DNA of 64,000 nt from Patiria pectinifera (Eukaryota; Echinodermata; Asteroidea; Valvatida; Asterinidae), in the NCBI GenBank assembly GCA_029964075.1, contig CM057136.1:16232381-16296380 (forward strand). The letters run 5' to 3'. Under the pieces are notes generated by a model. The model was not told where the DNA came from. It made no database searches and saw only the letters and a program-made list of their open reading frames with translations. A program made the position numbers and the translations under genes. The stretch's first letter is position 1; the number at the start of each line of letters is the position of its first letter. This document shows positions 32,501-45,345 of the stretch, in pieces.

Positions 32501-35500
32501 CCTCAACTGACCGTAAATACGCGCGGGGACCTGTTGCTTGGTAAATGATGACCCCGGTGAGATGTAATTGATGACTGTTTGCGAATTGGCCGGGGTGAAA
32601 AAGAACAGAGCAAATAGATGATTTTGAACCGGATTCGGTTTGGTTTTGAAGGTGAAGGTGATGTAAACTAGCTCTGTCCTCGAATTTGAGAGGCATAAGG
32701 GACAGTTAAGTTGTCGCTTTGGGGAAAACAATCATGATTGTAGAGGATTGGCCTAGGGCCTATCGTGCTAACCATTAATTTATCTCTACATCGTGTCGAC
32801 CAGCAAATAAACCTTGTGCAAGCTGATTTTGAATGTGTGTGGGGGGGGGTGGAATTTGTTTTATTTTTAGGGACTATAATCGAGAAATCTCTCTGAAACT
32901 TTAACAATAATTAACCCAATTAAATCATGAATCCCTGAGAGAAAGTTGAAAGGAAGGTCATTCTCGTTCACATCCTCTCAAATCTCTTCCCCTGTTTGTC
33001 CGTCGACAGATACCCTCACCCCAGGGATCGCAAGGTTGAGATCGAAGTCCGTATAAAAGGTTTGTCAGGTCTCAGTATAATAGTATGCTGTCAACAACCT
33101 CTAATCCAGGGATAAAACGTCAGGACACTTTGTGAATCACGCACGGTGTGGGTCATTTTGTCCCAGATTATAGCCACTCCACCCCCCCCCCTAAAAAAGG
33201 AAGGAAACAAATTGTTAAGAATTCTTGTATATAGGGTTGTCGATTTTTGAACCTCTCCCAAAATCCTCCCCTGCTATACACCATGCATGGCATCACTGCA
33301 ATTTTAGAGGCGTATATTTTAAAAGTTATGTTTCTGTGGCCATTTCCATTGGCTGGCGTTTCTATGCCTGTTGCCTAAAAGGGGCGGAGACACCAAGTCA
33401 AAGGGGGTTGGGCCAGAAATACAAATAAACAGCCAAGTCACAATCAGCTTAAAATTCGTTATTGAAGTTGTGAGTGCATGCACAAAGAGTGTGCTAATTT
33501 TATAAACTTTTCCAAAATAGTTTTGATGGGGAAAAAAAACATTGGCACTTTCTGAATTTTTTCATACAGCCAATTGCCTTTGGAATGGAATAGCCCCAGT
33601 ATAACACTGTGGGCCTATTCCATTCAAGTCCATGCTCCGTGCATACAGTCGAAATATTGACCGGATGCTTGTTTGCAAAGTATACGTACATCCGGCAAAG
33701 GACCTATATCGTCAAGGATGAATTTGTATATTAGATTGACTCAATTATAGAGACTGTTACGCAGGGGGATCGCACTGCACAGAACGTTGTAGCATTTCCT
33801 TCTGGGATTGTCTATAGGTACTTCCGGTTCCCACCCACCCTATCCTGTATCCAACTCGAGCATAAGAGATGTGTCTTTCACTGTGTCTGTATAGGAGAGA
33901 CGGAGTCTGTTGATAACGGTTTGTGACGGACGGGATTGAATTTTCTGTCCATGAATTGCCACCTGCATTGTTTCCCTCTCGACGAATACTTAAGTGCAAG
34001 TGCTAACTCTGAACAGATTTCAGTTTTATGAATTTAATTAATGATTTTAATGACTGACCATTGCAACCCAATATAAAATCAAATAAGAGATTTAAAAATC
34101 GTCACTATTGTTAATGTCTGTCGCTGTTGTTACTACTGTTGCTGCGTCTGACGCATGCTGTTGCTGTTTGTTGTTAGAGCTTGCATTTTTAAACTCAATT
34201 TAATGAAATTTCAAAGACACTTTTATTTACACATTCTCTTCGTCTCAATGTCAGCATTTCCAGCAAGAGCCTTCACTATGACAACTTTATTAGGTCACGG
34301 ATTGTGAGAGATAAATTTTCTCATTCTTAAGGGTATCCCTTTAAGATGTTTTCCAAGCTCACTGGAAGTTTTTTTTTCGACGATAACCTTGCAAGGAAGA
34401 CCAGGGTTCACTGCTATCGTCTGTCTTTAAAAATCAATTGTCGAAGACCTTGAGCGCTGCATGATGCTAGGAGAAAATCGTGCAACTTCAAACTCAGGTA
34501 TTATTGCTCACCCGTGGGAAATGAGATTTGCGCAACTATTGGGAAAGAATATTGTGAGGTTTAGACTTCAATGTTGTGTGTGTTGAGTGGATTTTGTTCG
34601 TGGCCGTCAAAAATCATGGAGGATGTTATTAGCTGGTGCAGTTGATAATGGCCACGACAGACGTGAAGAGTAGATAAACGTTGACCACAACGACATCTAA
34701 ACAAGAAAACACTGACCGCTCAAAAGTACACTCGGTGTAGACGAATCTATTGTGCGGTGATAATTGTTGTTTTGAAGAAAAGGCGCGGTTTCTTTTGGTG
34801 CTCGGCTGCTCACATAATTGCCGCTAATGATTCTCGTGGAGTACACGAAAGTGTCATAATTGAATGGAAGTTTAGATTTTGTTGATAAGAGAAAAACTGC
34901 TTTTACTTTTTTGGTTCAGATTTACTGAGTGGTGTTTTGCAGGTGTTGTGTTCTTATTCCTCCATGGAACCATGGAGGAAGGAACACGGTCGAACTGTGG
35001 AAGTTAGGAAACTACCTGATAATGACGATGATGGTGGTGACATATTCATTTCATTTTGACATTAAATTATTATAATTTTAGTTAAACATCAAATGAAGAA
35101 CTTTGAGGACAAGAAAATGTTAGTTACATCCCTAACGTGTATCCTCTTCCCTTATACATGTATAATGAAAGAGCATAAATATTGCTTTAGTTTTCTTTCC
35201 AAAAGAAGATGTGCCCTGAGGGTTTTTCAATTCAAATTGGACGTAATGACCGTTAACGCACAGCCAATATCTCTACCCAAGTTTCTTATAAAAAAACGGA
35301 AGAAAATCGAAGATAAGAACTCCAACATATTAGACCAGGCTCAATGCATAATTGCATCTGTCGTAATTGCCCCTACTGGATGCTCCTTGCCATTTGAGAG
35401 GCCCGAGGCCGAACAAATCTGGCTCGATAATGGTCACAGCATCCCCGACTGTGAAGAACCCAGACTTGCGCCCAGTGAACTTGATCATTTGTGTATATTA

Positions 35501-36357
35501 TTTTAGAAGGGGTGAACCCTCCGCTATGGCTGGAATGCCGAGTCACCGCGATCGTTTATAAACAATTCCTTTTACAATAGGGTTAAACCGTTGAAAAATT
35601 CGCAGCGTGCTTCAAGTCGGTCATTGCGACGGGCCAAGGCACCCAACTGACCGCGTCGAGTAGACCGCCCAAAAATGCCAGCAGATTGACCCACTTTATT
35701 CGAGTTTTACTTCTATTTAAGTTCAAACATTGAACTGGATTTGGGGTTATTATTGCCAGCTGAGTTCTAATACTTGGCTCAAGTGGAAATTAAAAGGTAT
35801 TAAGACTCACCAAGTAGGTTTTACAACCTTTTTTGGTTAGAAGTAAAAATTTGTCCAGCGAAAATCGAGGGTCTGGTGTACAAGCGAGTGCAGAAAAAAA
35901 GTTTGACAGATCCAAAAAGGCGCGTCACCACGTCACTTCGTACTTGTTAATCCGCAATCGGTGACTGAACGTCAATTTCCTCTGAATTTATTGAATTTGT
36001 AACATCCTTCCGATGGGTTCTTGCATACGTGATGTTCAGCCCAAGTAGGTTTTCCCTTTGGGGTGCGCGCTAGTCCCCATGAGGTGCAAGACGGGACAGT
36101 GCTAGTTCCAAATGAGCGGATGAATACTGCGTGATGTGGCCATAGTACGCGCAGTGCCTGCGCAAGTCATCAATGGTGATTAGTTTGTGCAACATGCTCA
36201 TGGAGATCACGTCGTGAGATATCAACACACGCACGTGGCCTACACAAGGTGATCAACCGAAGCATACAAAATTGCCATTTTCACCGTTAAAAGTGCCACA
36301 GAAGATGCTGTTTCTCCACCAGGATTATTGCCAGTGATTCGAGATCTTAGATCGGCT
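29509..36357. other. Non-coding region, no gene seen
   Basis: No open frame here shows a recognisable domain, signal peptide or splice pattern that I would support. Minor structure: a direct 17-base duplication CATCATGAAGCTAGA (about 32206-32236), a G-run at about 32840, a C-run at about 33182 and a hairpin at 33581-33626. A frame at about 35093-35506 looks random. Confidence 0.45.
33581..33626. repeat. Short hairpin
   Basis: GGAATGGAATAG plus CCCC faces GGGCCTATTCCATTC across a 12-base spacer, giving a stem of about 15 bp. It may be a small MITE end or a chance structure. Confidence 0.5.
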
Positions 36358-38306
36358 ATGGATAAGGAAAAGACTTCAGTGGATCCCGCAAGGGGGGTTC
36401 GGAAATGCTCGTGGGCAGCGGTTGTGTGGGGATTGTCAGTGACTATTTTCAGCGTTGGGTCGGTACTGTGCTGTTTTGTATTTAACCACAGGATTTCATA
36501 CATTGAGCTCGAATTGTCGAGGTTACAAACTCGCCACGAAGACAGAATACACGATGAGGTGCAAAGCTTCATGGAGAAGGAGGGGCATTCGGAGGTATTA
36601 AACAGATTGATTGAGCAAGTAAGTATTACTTAATTTACACCTGAGTGTGGAATTGGGTGCCCACACATCGTGGTTTGGCCGACCCTGACCGGGGATTCAG
36701 AGCGGGGTTTACCCGGTAGCTGTCCGCCGGCCTTCCACGCTGATTTCCAGGGGCATTCACCGCCACAACCACGGCGGTGTGTTTTTGCACTCCCGGATCG
36801 ATTTTAGTCCCGTTGTATGGGCTTTATTTATCCTCTCTACCGGAAAAGTCTTTCTGTTAATATAAAAGTGAGGTCTGAAAAGCTCCTTCAACTGTTCTTT
36901 TTGGAGTTGTGTGTTAATGCCTCCGTTAAAAGAGGGAGAACCGCTTTTAAGTGAAGGCGACACAATGCAGGGTTTTGTGTGTCATCCATTCTTAACTTTG
37001 CCATTCATATTCTGCCGTGGCGCCCATTGTACAGGACGTGTGTATGTTTCACTGTTTGATGTGTTACATAATCACCACAGCTGATATAGTGTACTGACTT
37101 GACTGAACAAGCACGGTGGCAAAAAAAAAGGTCCTGTCGTGAATTTCCGCGCATAAAAAAGTGATTCACCTTTTCATTCAAGGTTTTAGTTCTTCAGTTT
37201 ACGCTGATGAGTGTACGTTTTGTAACAGAAACAACAATGTTGGCAAATGTAACCAAGAACAGTTGTATGCAAATGTTAAATATCGATGCTTGTCAACGCT
37301 TGTGGCTTTCAAAAAAAAAAATCCCATCTTGTTAATAGCGTGTGGCTTTCTTACCATAAATTCTGCCCAAGTCATGCTCAAAAGTCATTCTAACTGTAAG
37401 CTGTGAATTGAGAAAGCAAGAAATAGAAAACTTTTATTTTGGAATTGAAAGTGTTCGGAAATCAGATCCACACAAGAAAAAGGCACCTGGTACAAAAAGG
37501 CACCAGTATTTCCATGTTGGGTGCATGGTGGATGATAAACGGAGATATTATTTTAATTGGCCCAACATTGGCACGCAACATTGATTTAGCAGTGAACCAC
37601 AGGGGTAGGTGGGTCGCCATTGCACTGTGCCTATGGGTAGGCCCAGCGATAGGGTCGGGCGAAGGAATAAAAAGTCAATTCTAACCAGGTGAAGTTCAGA
37701 AGGGCACCGGCGAGGTAGCCTGGTCACCCACCGGGCACAGTTTGGGTGGAGGGAGGATGACATTAAAGGGGTCATACATGTTGTCCAAATGATTTCAAAC
37801 TTTGCATTGCAGAGTAAATGTGTGGAATGTTTTCAGAGGAAGGATTTGATCAACTCCTAAGTCTAGCACTTGAAGATGATCGTAGAGTAATGAATGAAAT
37901 ATTCAAGAATTTAAACAATTTTCCACAGAACCATTTTCATTTAACTCGGGAGTCAACGGTGGTACTGCCAAACTGCAACACAAATAACAAGTTACGACAT
38001 TTAACAATTCATGTATTACAAGTAGGCCTATAGTCACAAGTCATTCTAAGATTGGGTGTGAAGGGGGGAGGGGAGGTAGGGGAGGTGGTTTGAAATTTAC
38101 GTCAACTTCCATATTGCAATTTTGCCTAAGAAGGGTCCACTTGAATGCTTCATATTTGTTGAGTTTGAGTTTAAAGTTAAAAGAAAGGCCTTGAAATTCA
38201 TGTTTCCTAACTGCTCGTTCTGATTGTTTACCCCATCTGCAGAAAGTCAACGCCCACGTGGAGAGAAGAGCTGCACGCAGTTTGGGCGATTGTCAGTGTC
38301 CGCCGG
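36358..38306 (+). CDS. 5' end of a transmembrane collagen-like (MACIT or gliomedin-type) gene, two exons, partial
   Basis: Exons 36358-36618 and 38243-38306 join in phase (GT-AG) to give 109 residues and continue beyond. The protein starts with a short basic cytoplasmic segment, then one membrane span (about 18-42, followed by NH). A charged, coiled-coil-like stretch (45-87) follows, then VERRAARS with an RxxR furin-type site (96-99), then DCQCPPG (103-109). The second exon ends after the first base of the Gly codon. This order (type II anchor, coil, furin site, CxCPPG leading into Gly-X-Y repeats) is that of membrane-associated collagens and gliomedin. The ATG has G at -3 and G at +4. I could not find Gly-X-Y exons downstream, so the collagen identity is inferred from the N-terminus. 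Confidence 0.65.
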
Positions 38307-41300
38307 GTAAGTCAGTCCCATTCAAGGACCAATCCGCTTTTCAGTGTTTGTGTTTACAATTAGTTCTTGACCTGGGTCGTGACTCCGGGTCATGCTAACG
38401 AGCTTCTTGTTGGTCCAAATATTGATGTTGCAATTATGACCAATTTCCGCCATCATTTGTTGCTTGAGATTTCACTTTCACATTTCATTTTTATTCAGTG
38501 TTCCAGTTTTTCTTGACATTTTAATATACAATTTCCTTCCCAATCACAGCTTGTGTTGTAATGATGACCCATTTTTTCATCACAAGAATTTTGTTATTCC
38601 TGTATTGTTGTTACATTTTTTTTTTAATTATGTGATATTTGTGAAAACGCATTTTTTAATGAATGTTAGCAAGAATAATAATTTATTATGGATAGATTTC
38701 CCTGCAGTTTCATTATCAATCTGTTCCAGCGTTTTGACTTTATTATTTTGAAATTTTAGAAATGACTTGTATACTAACCTTTTATTTCCATTTAAAAACT
38801 TTGCCAGTATTGTGTTTAATATGGCGTTGAAATATTTGTTTATTGTTGGTGTTGGAGAAGCTGTATCCCAGCCTGCCCTGTTGAGACTGAATTCCAGAAA
38901 TATTATTACCACCACTGAGTTATCCATTTCTCATACTTTATACAAAGTGAACCTTACAGTAGGTACATATTTACACGTACATGTACTTCAAAGTTGTGTC
39001 AAAGCTTGTCGCAAGTCTCAAACATGTTTCGTTGACCCTCAACTTGACCCCTAATAGATAGAAATCAGCCGAATTACAGCGACACAGATCGCATTAACGC
39101 CGGTATGCTACTATGCTACTAACCGGTTCCCTGCCACCCTTTTCGGCCAATGAGAATGATGGCCGTGACGCTGACAACTTTGGACAGTGCCTGGTGTGTC
39201 AACTAGTTCATTAATTCACGGTGACGGGTGTGAACAGACGACAGTTTGACATCGACTCACTCGAGAGGTCATTGGTTCTGAAAATAGAACAAGGATCGCC
39301 TCACAGGGGTCAAATGCTGTGTAAGAAAAAGCGCAAGTGCTCATAGAGGGTTTGAAGGCAAATTAAATTATTTTTTGGGGTTAGCATTATGAAGTGATGC
39401 CCTCTGGTATTCAAACGGTAATATTATGCAAAATGGCGTACACGTTTGGAGACCTGCGTAAGTTTGCAAGAAAGATCAAAACATTTTTTGCAAAAATGTT
39501 GGCCTACACGTCTCCCTCTGAAAATGACGTGAGTTTCCCAGACAAGCTTTTTGGTGTATTACAGTGAGTTAGGTACATACTGCAGTGTAAAATTACTGAG
39601 GCTGTGTCAAGATTGTAAGCTTGAATGATCATGAAAAAGAATTAAAGACCCGCAATGAATTGTGCTGCATAGTATGCGCAAGTGCTTTCAGCCCTGCCCC
39701 CTGCCGCCCCCCTCCTCCTTCCCCTACCGGAAGTCATACTCTGCTAAAATTTCACAAAAGTATACCAATTAATTTCCCCTTTACTGGGCCGCCACAGGGC
39801 ATTTGTGCTACCCCAGCCTCCCCCGTGTCTTTGTGGAGCCTTGATAAAGGCAAGGGGTGTAGAGTGGAGACGCTTGTGTTTTTAGGGGGTACGTGCCGCG
39901 GATGAGCTGTTACGTGCCTTGGCCACAACGGAAACTTGGTCTAGCAACTAAAACCCAATGGTATAGTGCACGTACATGTATACCTCAACACCACAAACAA
40001 AATGCTTTAACTCAAAGAAACAAGATGTTTAAATAAATGGGGGGAAAAAATAACAATTAAAATAAAAAAATTAGCATTCGGCAGCAGCTGTTAAATGTTT
40101 CAATTTTGTTTCATTTTGTGTAGTGATCAGATCAAATACACATGAAAGTTGCAACATGGACATCATGCAGAGTTACATTTTGTTAAAAAGTTGAGACACT
40201 TTATTTGTAATTTAGTTTTCACAGCTCTTTTCTTATAAGAAGTTGCTCAACTGGGAAGTTTTGTCCCAACAAACTTTAACCTAATGAAGCTCCAAGTTCC
40301 ACGCTACTAATCAATGTAGTAACAGGAATTAAAGGATCATCTCCCTTTTAGCTGAGATGGAATGCTAAGCTGTGAACCTCCAGCTCTGTTGTAGATAAGC
40401 TTCTTAAGAAGGAAGTGGCCGCTATTGTGAGGTTGCTGTTTTGTGCAATTTGTGGTCTAATCTGAAGGCGCTACAGAAGAGAGTAATCCTTTTATGTCAG
40501 GGATTGAAACATGTGTAGAACATGTAGAGCATACCTGTGCAATGTACATTCTGCAAGGAGAAATCTTTGCAATTGACCCGTAACCTAGCAAGAAGCTTTA
40601 AAATCAACCAGATTTTGCTTCCAAAGTTTCAGCAAACAGTTATCTTGCATCTAAATTTAAATATAGAGCTTGAAGGAAAGGAAGCAAGGGGAAAAGGGAT
40701 TGACTTTCAGTGTGGCTGAATAATTTAAGCAATTTTTCAATATGTGGGAATTATCCAAAACCAAATATGCACAAGTACCCGTAGGTGATAACAAATGATT
40801 TTTTTTTTTAATTGATAAAGAAAGCAGTTTTATTTGAGAGTATTGACTTTGGTTGTATGTTGTTGGAGAACTTTTCAGACCAGAAATTGCACTTAACCCA
40901 GTGATCTGACATACATACACATTTGTACATTTTTATAAAAATCCTCATGTAGTAAAGGGGATTATCTCCTAATCCTCTTCCTCAGGTAAAGCCTTTGTAG
41001 CTGATCTGTAGTGTTGTTGAGGTTGTTTTATCCCACATACATTGTACAGCATGCACAGCTAATCTACACAAATGTACATTGTCATTTGAAGCCAGTATTT
41101 CTACTGCACCGTAACAGGTGTGTACAGAGGACACTGAATTTGTGTTTGTGGGTTGGAGGGATATTATGCAAGTTGAGGAAAGTCTAGACCAAAACGGACC
41201 TGGGATTGTTTGAGTTAGAGATAAACTTCCTGTTGGCTTCTGGCTACATGGCTACTCTAGTAGGCCACAAAGGTCATTTCTGGGTCACTCCCGGGAATTC

Positions 41301-41390
41301 CACTTCCAAGAGTTTTGATTCTGGCAATGTCCTTGCTTGCCAGCACTGATTGTTGCAGAGACCACAAACCACTTTCTGGTGCATCTCTTA

Positions 41391-41903
41391 GGCCGTGTTC
41401 GCATTGGATTTTTTTGGTGGTAAAGCTAACAGAGACTGTTGTCAACATAATTAAATTTAGTCCAGTGCGGACAGCTGTTAAACTTCCCAAATAGGCCAGG
41501 ACGGTATTTCAACTGCGCATGCATGCGCACAATGTATTGCTCAGTCCTCACGGGTCATTCAGGATACTCAAACGCTCATCGAAGGCGCATGAACACGCAG
41601 GGAGATAGGCGCACGGTGCTCCTTTGTTAATGACAAGCAGAATGGGGTTCCACGTAACATCGCGTATCATCACGTCAGCGATTTTATCCCGATTGACCTT
41701 TGACATGGACTACTTCATTGCGATACTGAACTGGCTTGTCAAGTGTCAGCTGTTAACTGTGTCGCAGAAGAATTACATTGCTGATTTTACTTAATGAATG
41801 ACTTTCCGCAGGCCGAAATTAAATCCAAGTGCGGACGTGCGGTACAATAACCACAATGGAAGTTGCCAATCACTCGCAAAATTGAGTCCAATGCGAACGC
41901 GGC
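41391..41903. mobile_element. MITE with GCCGTGTTCGCATTGGA ends (Harbinger-like?)
   Basis: The left end GGCCGTGTTCGCATTGGA and the right end TCCAATGCGAACGCGGC are inverted repeats with one mismatch. TTA precedes the left end (41388-41390) and TTA follows the right end, as expected of PIF/Harbinger insertions. A second, inner inverted pair is present: AAATTTAGTCCAGTGCGGAC near 41453 against AAATTAAATCCAAGTGCGGAC near 41816. No transposase frame. The element is 513 bases. Confidence 0.7.
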
Positions 41904-43929
41904 TTAAATTAGCTGTTATCTCTACATTACCATCACCATCCTCCCAATCAGGCATGTAGTATGTAACATTAATAAAAAGAAGCAAAGAGCGTGCTACATG
42001 TACTCTCTAAATTCCAAAGATTGAAAACTAAAATACTTTGAAACAGAATCACTACAGAGAAAACTTGATTTATTTGAGTGAGTAAATTGCACTCTTAAAT
42101 GTCTTGCCCCTTGTTTCAGTTGTGTGGGGTAAATTGTCACTCAAAGAGGGATTTTTAACTCTTTGGAAATATGGGGGGTTGCTTTCAGCAAAATTTCTGA
42201 AATTGTGAAATGATGTTAGATGTCGGGCACTCAGTGAGCTAGGCAGACTCTGTGATATGCCAAAAAGAGCCGCAAAAATTCTTTGCAAACTTCTGCAGTG
42301 CATGTTCTGTAACTCTACCCATACACATCGGAGTCTAGTTTGTTGTGTGTACGAGACATTTTTTTACTGTCATTCGTGAGAGCTGTTTATGCAATGCAAT
42401 GGTATTCCCAAAGAGATTTCGGCTCGTTAGAAGTGTTACCCACAAAGGGTAAGTTTTTGTCAAGTGGGCACCCTTCACCCCTATTACATGGACCACTCTA
42501 ACCCCTTCATACCCCTCATGTCTGCTAAGTGTGCTGTATCGGTGGTTACATGGCGTCGTCCAAAATGCAGCTGTTTACAGAAAGTGTAAAAGGCTCGATC
42601 AACACAGCTGGGAAAACTGCAAGACTACATGTATAATAGAATCAGAGATATTTTACCACACTTTTTGCCCGCATCATTTGAAAACTTTATACATGCAGCA
42701 TATTTTAGATAATATTCACTTGGTTATGCATGTTTTGAGGCAGTTGTTTTCGGTGGTAGTTTTGGTTTAAAAGAGTTAGGCCTACACTTTTGTTGTAGAG
42801 AATTTTGTTTTGTTACATGTTTTGAAGCAGTTTTTTTTAATTGGTAGTGGAGTTGTTGTTTTGTCATTCATATATTTTTCTGTCAAACTTTCATTGCATT
42901 GTGTTCCTTGTTTTGATAGTTTTGTTTTACAAGTACATTTTGAAGTTTATCCAAGGGGGCGGGGTGTGTGCTTGTTGGGCTATTAATGATCTTGTAGAAG
43001 TTGAAATCGACACTTTTTGGAGAAAACACCTTACAACTCAGAACTGACAAGAGTGATTTTTTTTTATTCTACTATAAAATATAACACCTCAAAGATGGCT
43101 GCCAGGTGCAAAAGATATATTTATTCCAATTCTCAGTCTGGTTTAGAACTTTAGAATTTCAGTATGTTTGAGCCTTGAGGACTTAGATGCAAATTATGTA
43201 ACATCAATTCTCATCAACACCATCTTTCTGCCCTTGACACATACAAATATACACGTTGCAGATATCATGTTCATCTTCAAAATGATAAAATGCTGTGACA
43301 GGACTTTCATCATGGCACCCATCCAAAAGTTCCCAGCTCCAAACTACTACCCTGGTAACCGCAGCCCACGGGGAACCCGTCAGACATGCCGCGTTTACCT
43401 GAGTACTTGTCTGGGCACAGAAGGGTGGTTTCTGCCATGGGCGATGATTCACACAGATTCTTCTCCCCCGTGGGATCCCATCGCGAGACTCAGCTAATTT
43501 TTCCCGGCTTTTTTTCTTTCTCATTTGTACAACATTGCAATTTGGATGTTTTCCAAGTGGGACCAGACAGCCAGTGATCTCTTGTGGTTTCTCGGTTTTC
43601 CCGTAACATGATCAATTTTTGTTCTTGCGGCTGCGTTGCGCAGATTCAATTTTTCTGCTTCATTGGAGCGCGGACCCCGATCTTTGTGGCTGTGGGGAGG
43701 AAATCCCCTGAACAAGATATTCTGAAATTGAATAATGAAATCCATTTGTATCAGCCAAAATGTTATTTTTGGTAATAGAACTGAGGAATTCTCTTTAGTG
43801 TCTGTAAATTATAAGATTGAGGAAACTGCTGGATATAAGTCAGAGGCAGGAACAGATGGGACAGCATTTGGAAAACCGTAAAACTGGCGGTTAGAATTAT
43901 TGTAGGAGCACCTAATCTCTGTGGTGCTC

Positions 43930-44170
43930 TTGGTGGGGTTTGAACCGTGCTCACAGAGTGGACAGACATGCCAAATTAGTGGTATATGAAATATTGCAAC
44001 CTGATAAATTTATGAACAAACCATATGATGAGTACTGTAACTAGTTTTACTCTGAATGAACTTCCAGTTGAACAAAGAAAATTGACTGGAGGAGGAATCG
44101 AACCTGCAACCTTACACAACAGTGAACCAAGTGAGCTATCGAGCAATTGACAAAATGAGAGACCTCCAGC
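43930..44170 (-). repeat. tRNA-derived repeat(s), minus strand
   Basis: On the minus strand near 44150-44085: TAGCTCACTTGG (box A, very close to tRNA consensus), then about 25 bases later GGTTCGATTCC (perfect box B), then CTCCTCCAGTCAATTTTCTT. A second box-B-like GGTTCAAACCCC lies near 43940. Part of the downstream sequence (CAAAGAAAATTGACTGGAGG on the plus strand) recurs at about 50458, so this is a repeat family. There is no CCA-type acceptor pairing, so it is not a functional tRNA gene. Confidence 0.6.
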
Positions 44171-45299
44171 ATAGGGCTTGATAGCCCATTGAGGTAGCAT
44201 CATTGTGGCATTTCAGTGGTTGGAGGTTTGAGTCCAGTTTCAGTTAATTCTTGGTTCTCTGAGTAAACAGGTCCTGCTGATAATTTTTACAAAGTTTCAA
44301 ATTACAAATAGCCTACACATTCAAAGTTTGTTCTACACAATGACCAATAAGCTTATTCTTTTGGGCTTTGCAGTGGAAAATCAGTCGGTCATTCTGAAAT
44401 ATCCCGGCATTAGTGCCTGTCAACCCGCAATCTTTGTCATACACATTTCCATGGCAACCTGCTAGGCCAATTTTCCGAGGTTTTACCCACCCGATGGCAA
44501 CTTCACCTCCCACATGACTTCTGAGTCAGTCAGACCCTGAATGTTTGATCGTCAAAGTAAACACCTTGAGTAAAGAAAATGGAAGTTTTGTGAGCAGTAA
44601 ATAAACAGCCGACCAGAACTTGGGCAGTTATGGCACACCATCAGTGTTCAGTTACAAGGGAAGTTGTGGCGATCGCTTTCGTGATTTTGAACTTGAGTGT
44701 TGTGTCAATGTCTGTCAACCACCGATACTAAAATAGTAACACGATTAACGACATTGGAAACATGAATTTGTCAAGCATTGGTGAACATTACGATTTTGAA
44801 CACAAGGCAGATACAAGGAGGCGTATTAATATGGCAACACCATCAAGTTCAAAATGCTGAGCATGTTGTGATGGTAGGAGGGGTTAGTGTGTTAAGGCAC
44901 GTAGACCAAAGATGGACTTAGGACATTTTTCTCGGAGTTGATAAGTTTCAGAGTTTAGAAGTGTTTATTTAAAAGTGTGCAGCTATTGGCTGCTGTCATA
45001 GAACCGTCCAGCAGAAAAGCCAATGCTGAGAAAATTTACTGCAGAGTTGGGTAACAGTCATTATTATGCAGGCACCCATGACCCTTGGGGGAGGTGCATC
45101 AACGTGGTCATCTTTTTTATGGAATCTGCACGCTCCCTGTATCAGAGTGGCGACGCACCAAATGGATTTGTTGGATGCTATTTAGAAACATTTTCGAACC
45201 ACCTTTTACATTGTAATGCATATGAGAAAAAGCGACGCCCCCCTTAAATTGTACGACACACCAATTGTGACTTGACGCACACCTGTGTTGTGGCTATAT

Positions 45300-45345
45300 A
45301 GGACCATACACCATTGGGGGGGGGGGGGTGCAATGGGGTCCGTCT
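45300..45345. repeat. Poly(G) tract
   Basis: A run of about 12 G residues near 45317 in CCATTGGGGGGG...TGCAATGGGG context. Low complexity; similar tracts recur at 52363, 56226 and 63003. Confidence 0.7.

Noticed and set aside
35093..35506. 137-residue plus-strand frame
   Set aside because: Biased to rare residues, with no recognisable fold, signal or neighbouring exon.
44085..44160. Possible tRNA gene with perfect box B
   Set aside because: No acceptor-stem pairing, and flanking sequence recurs near 50458, so it is a tRNA-derived repeat.
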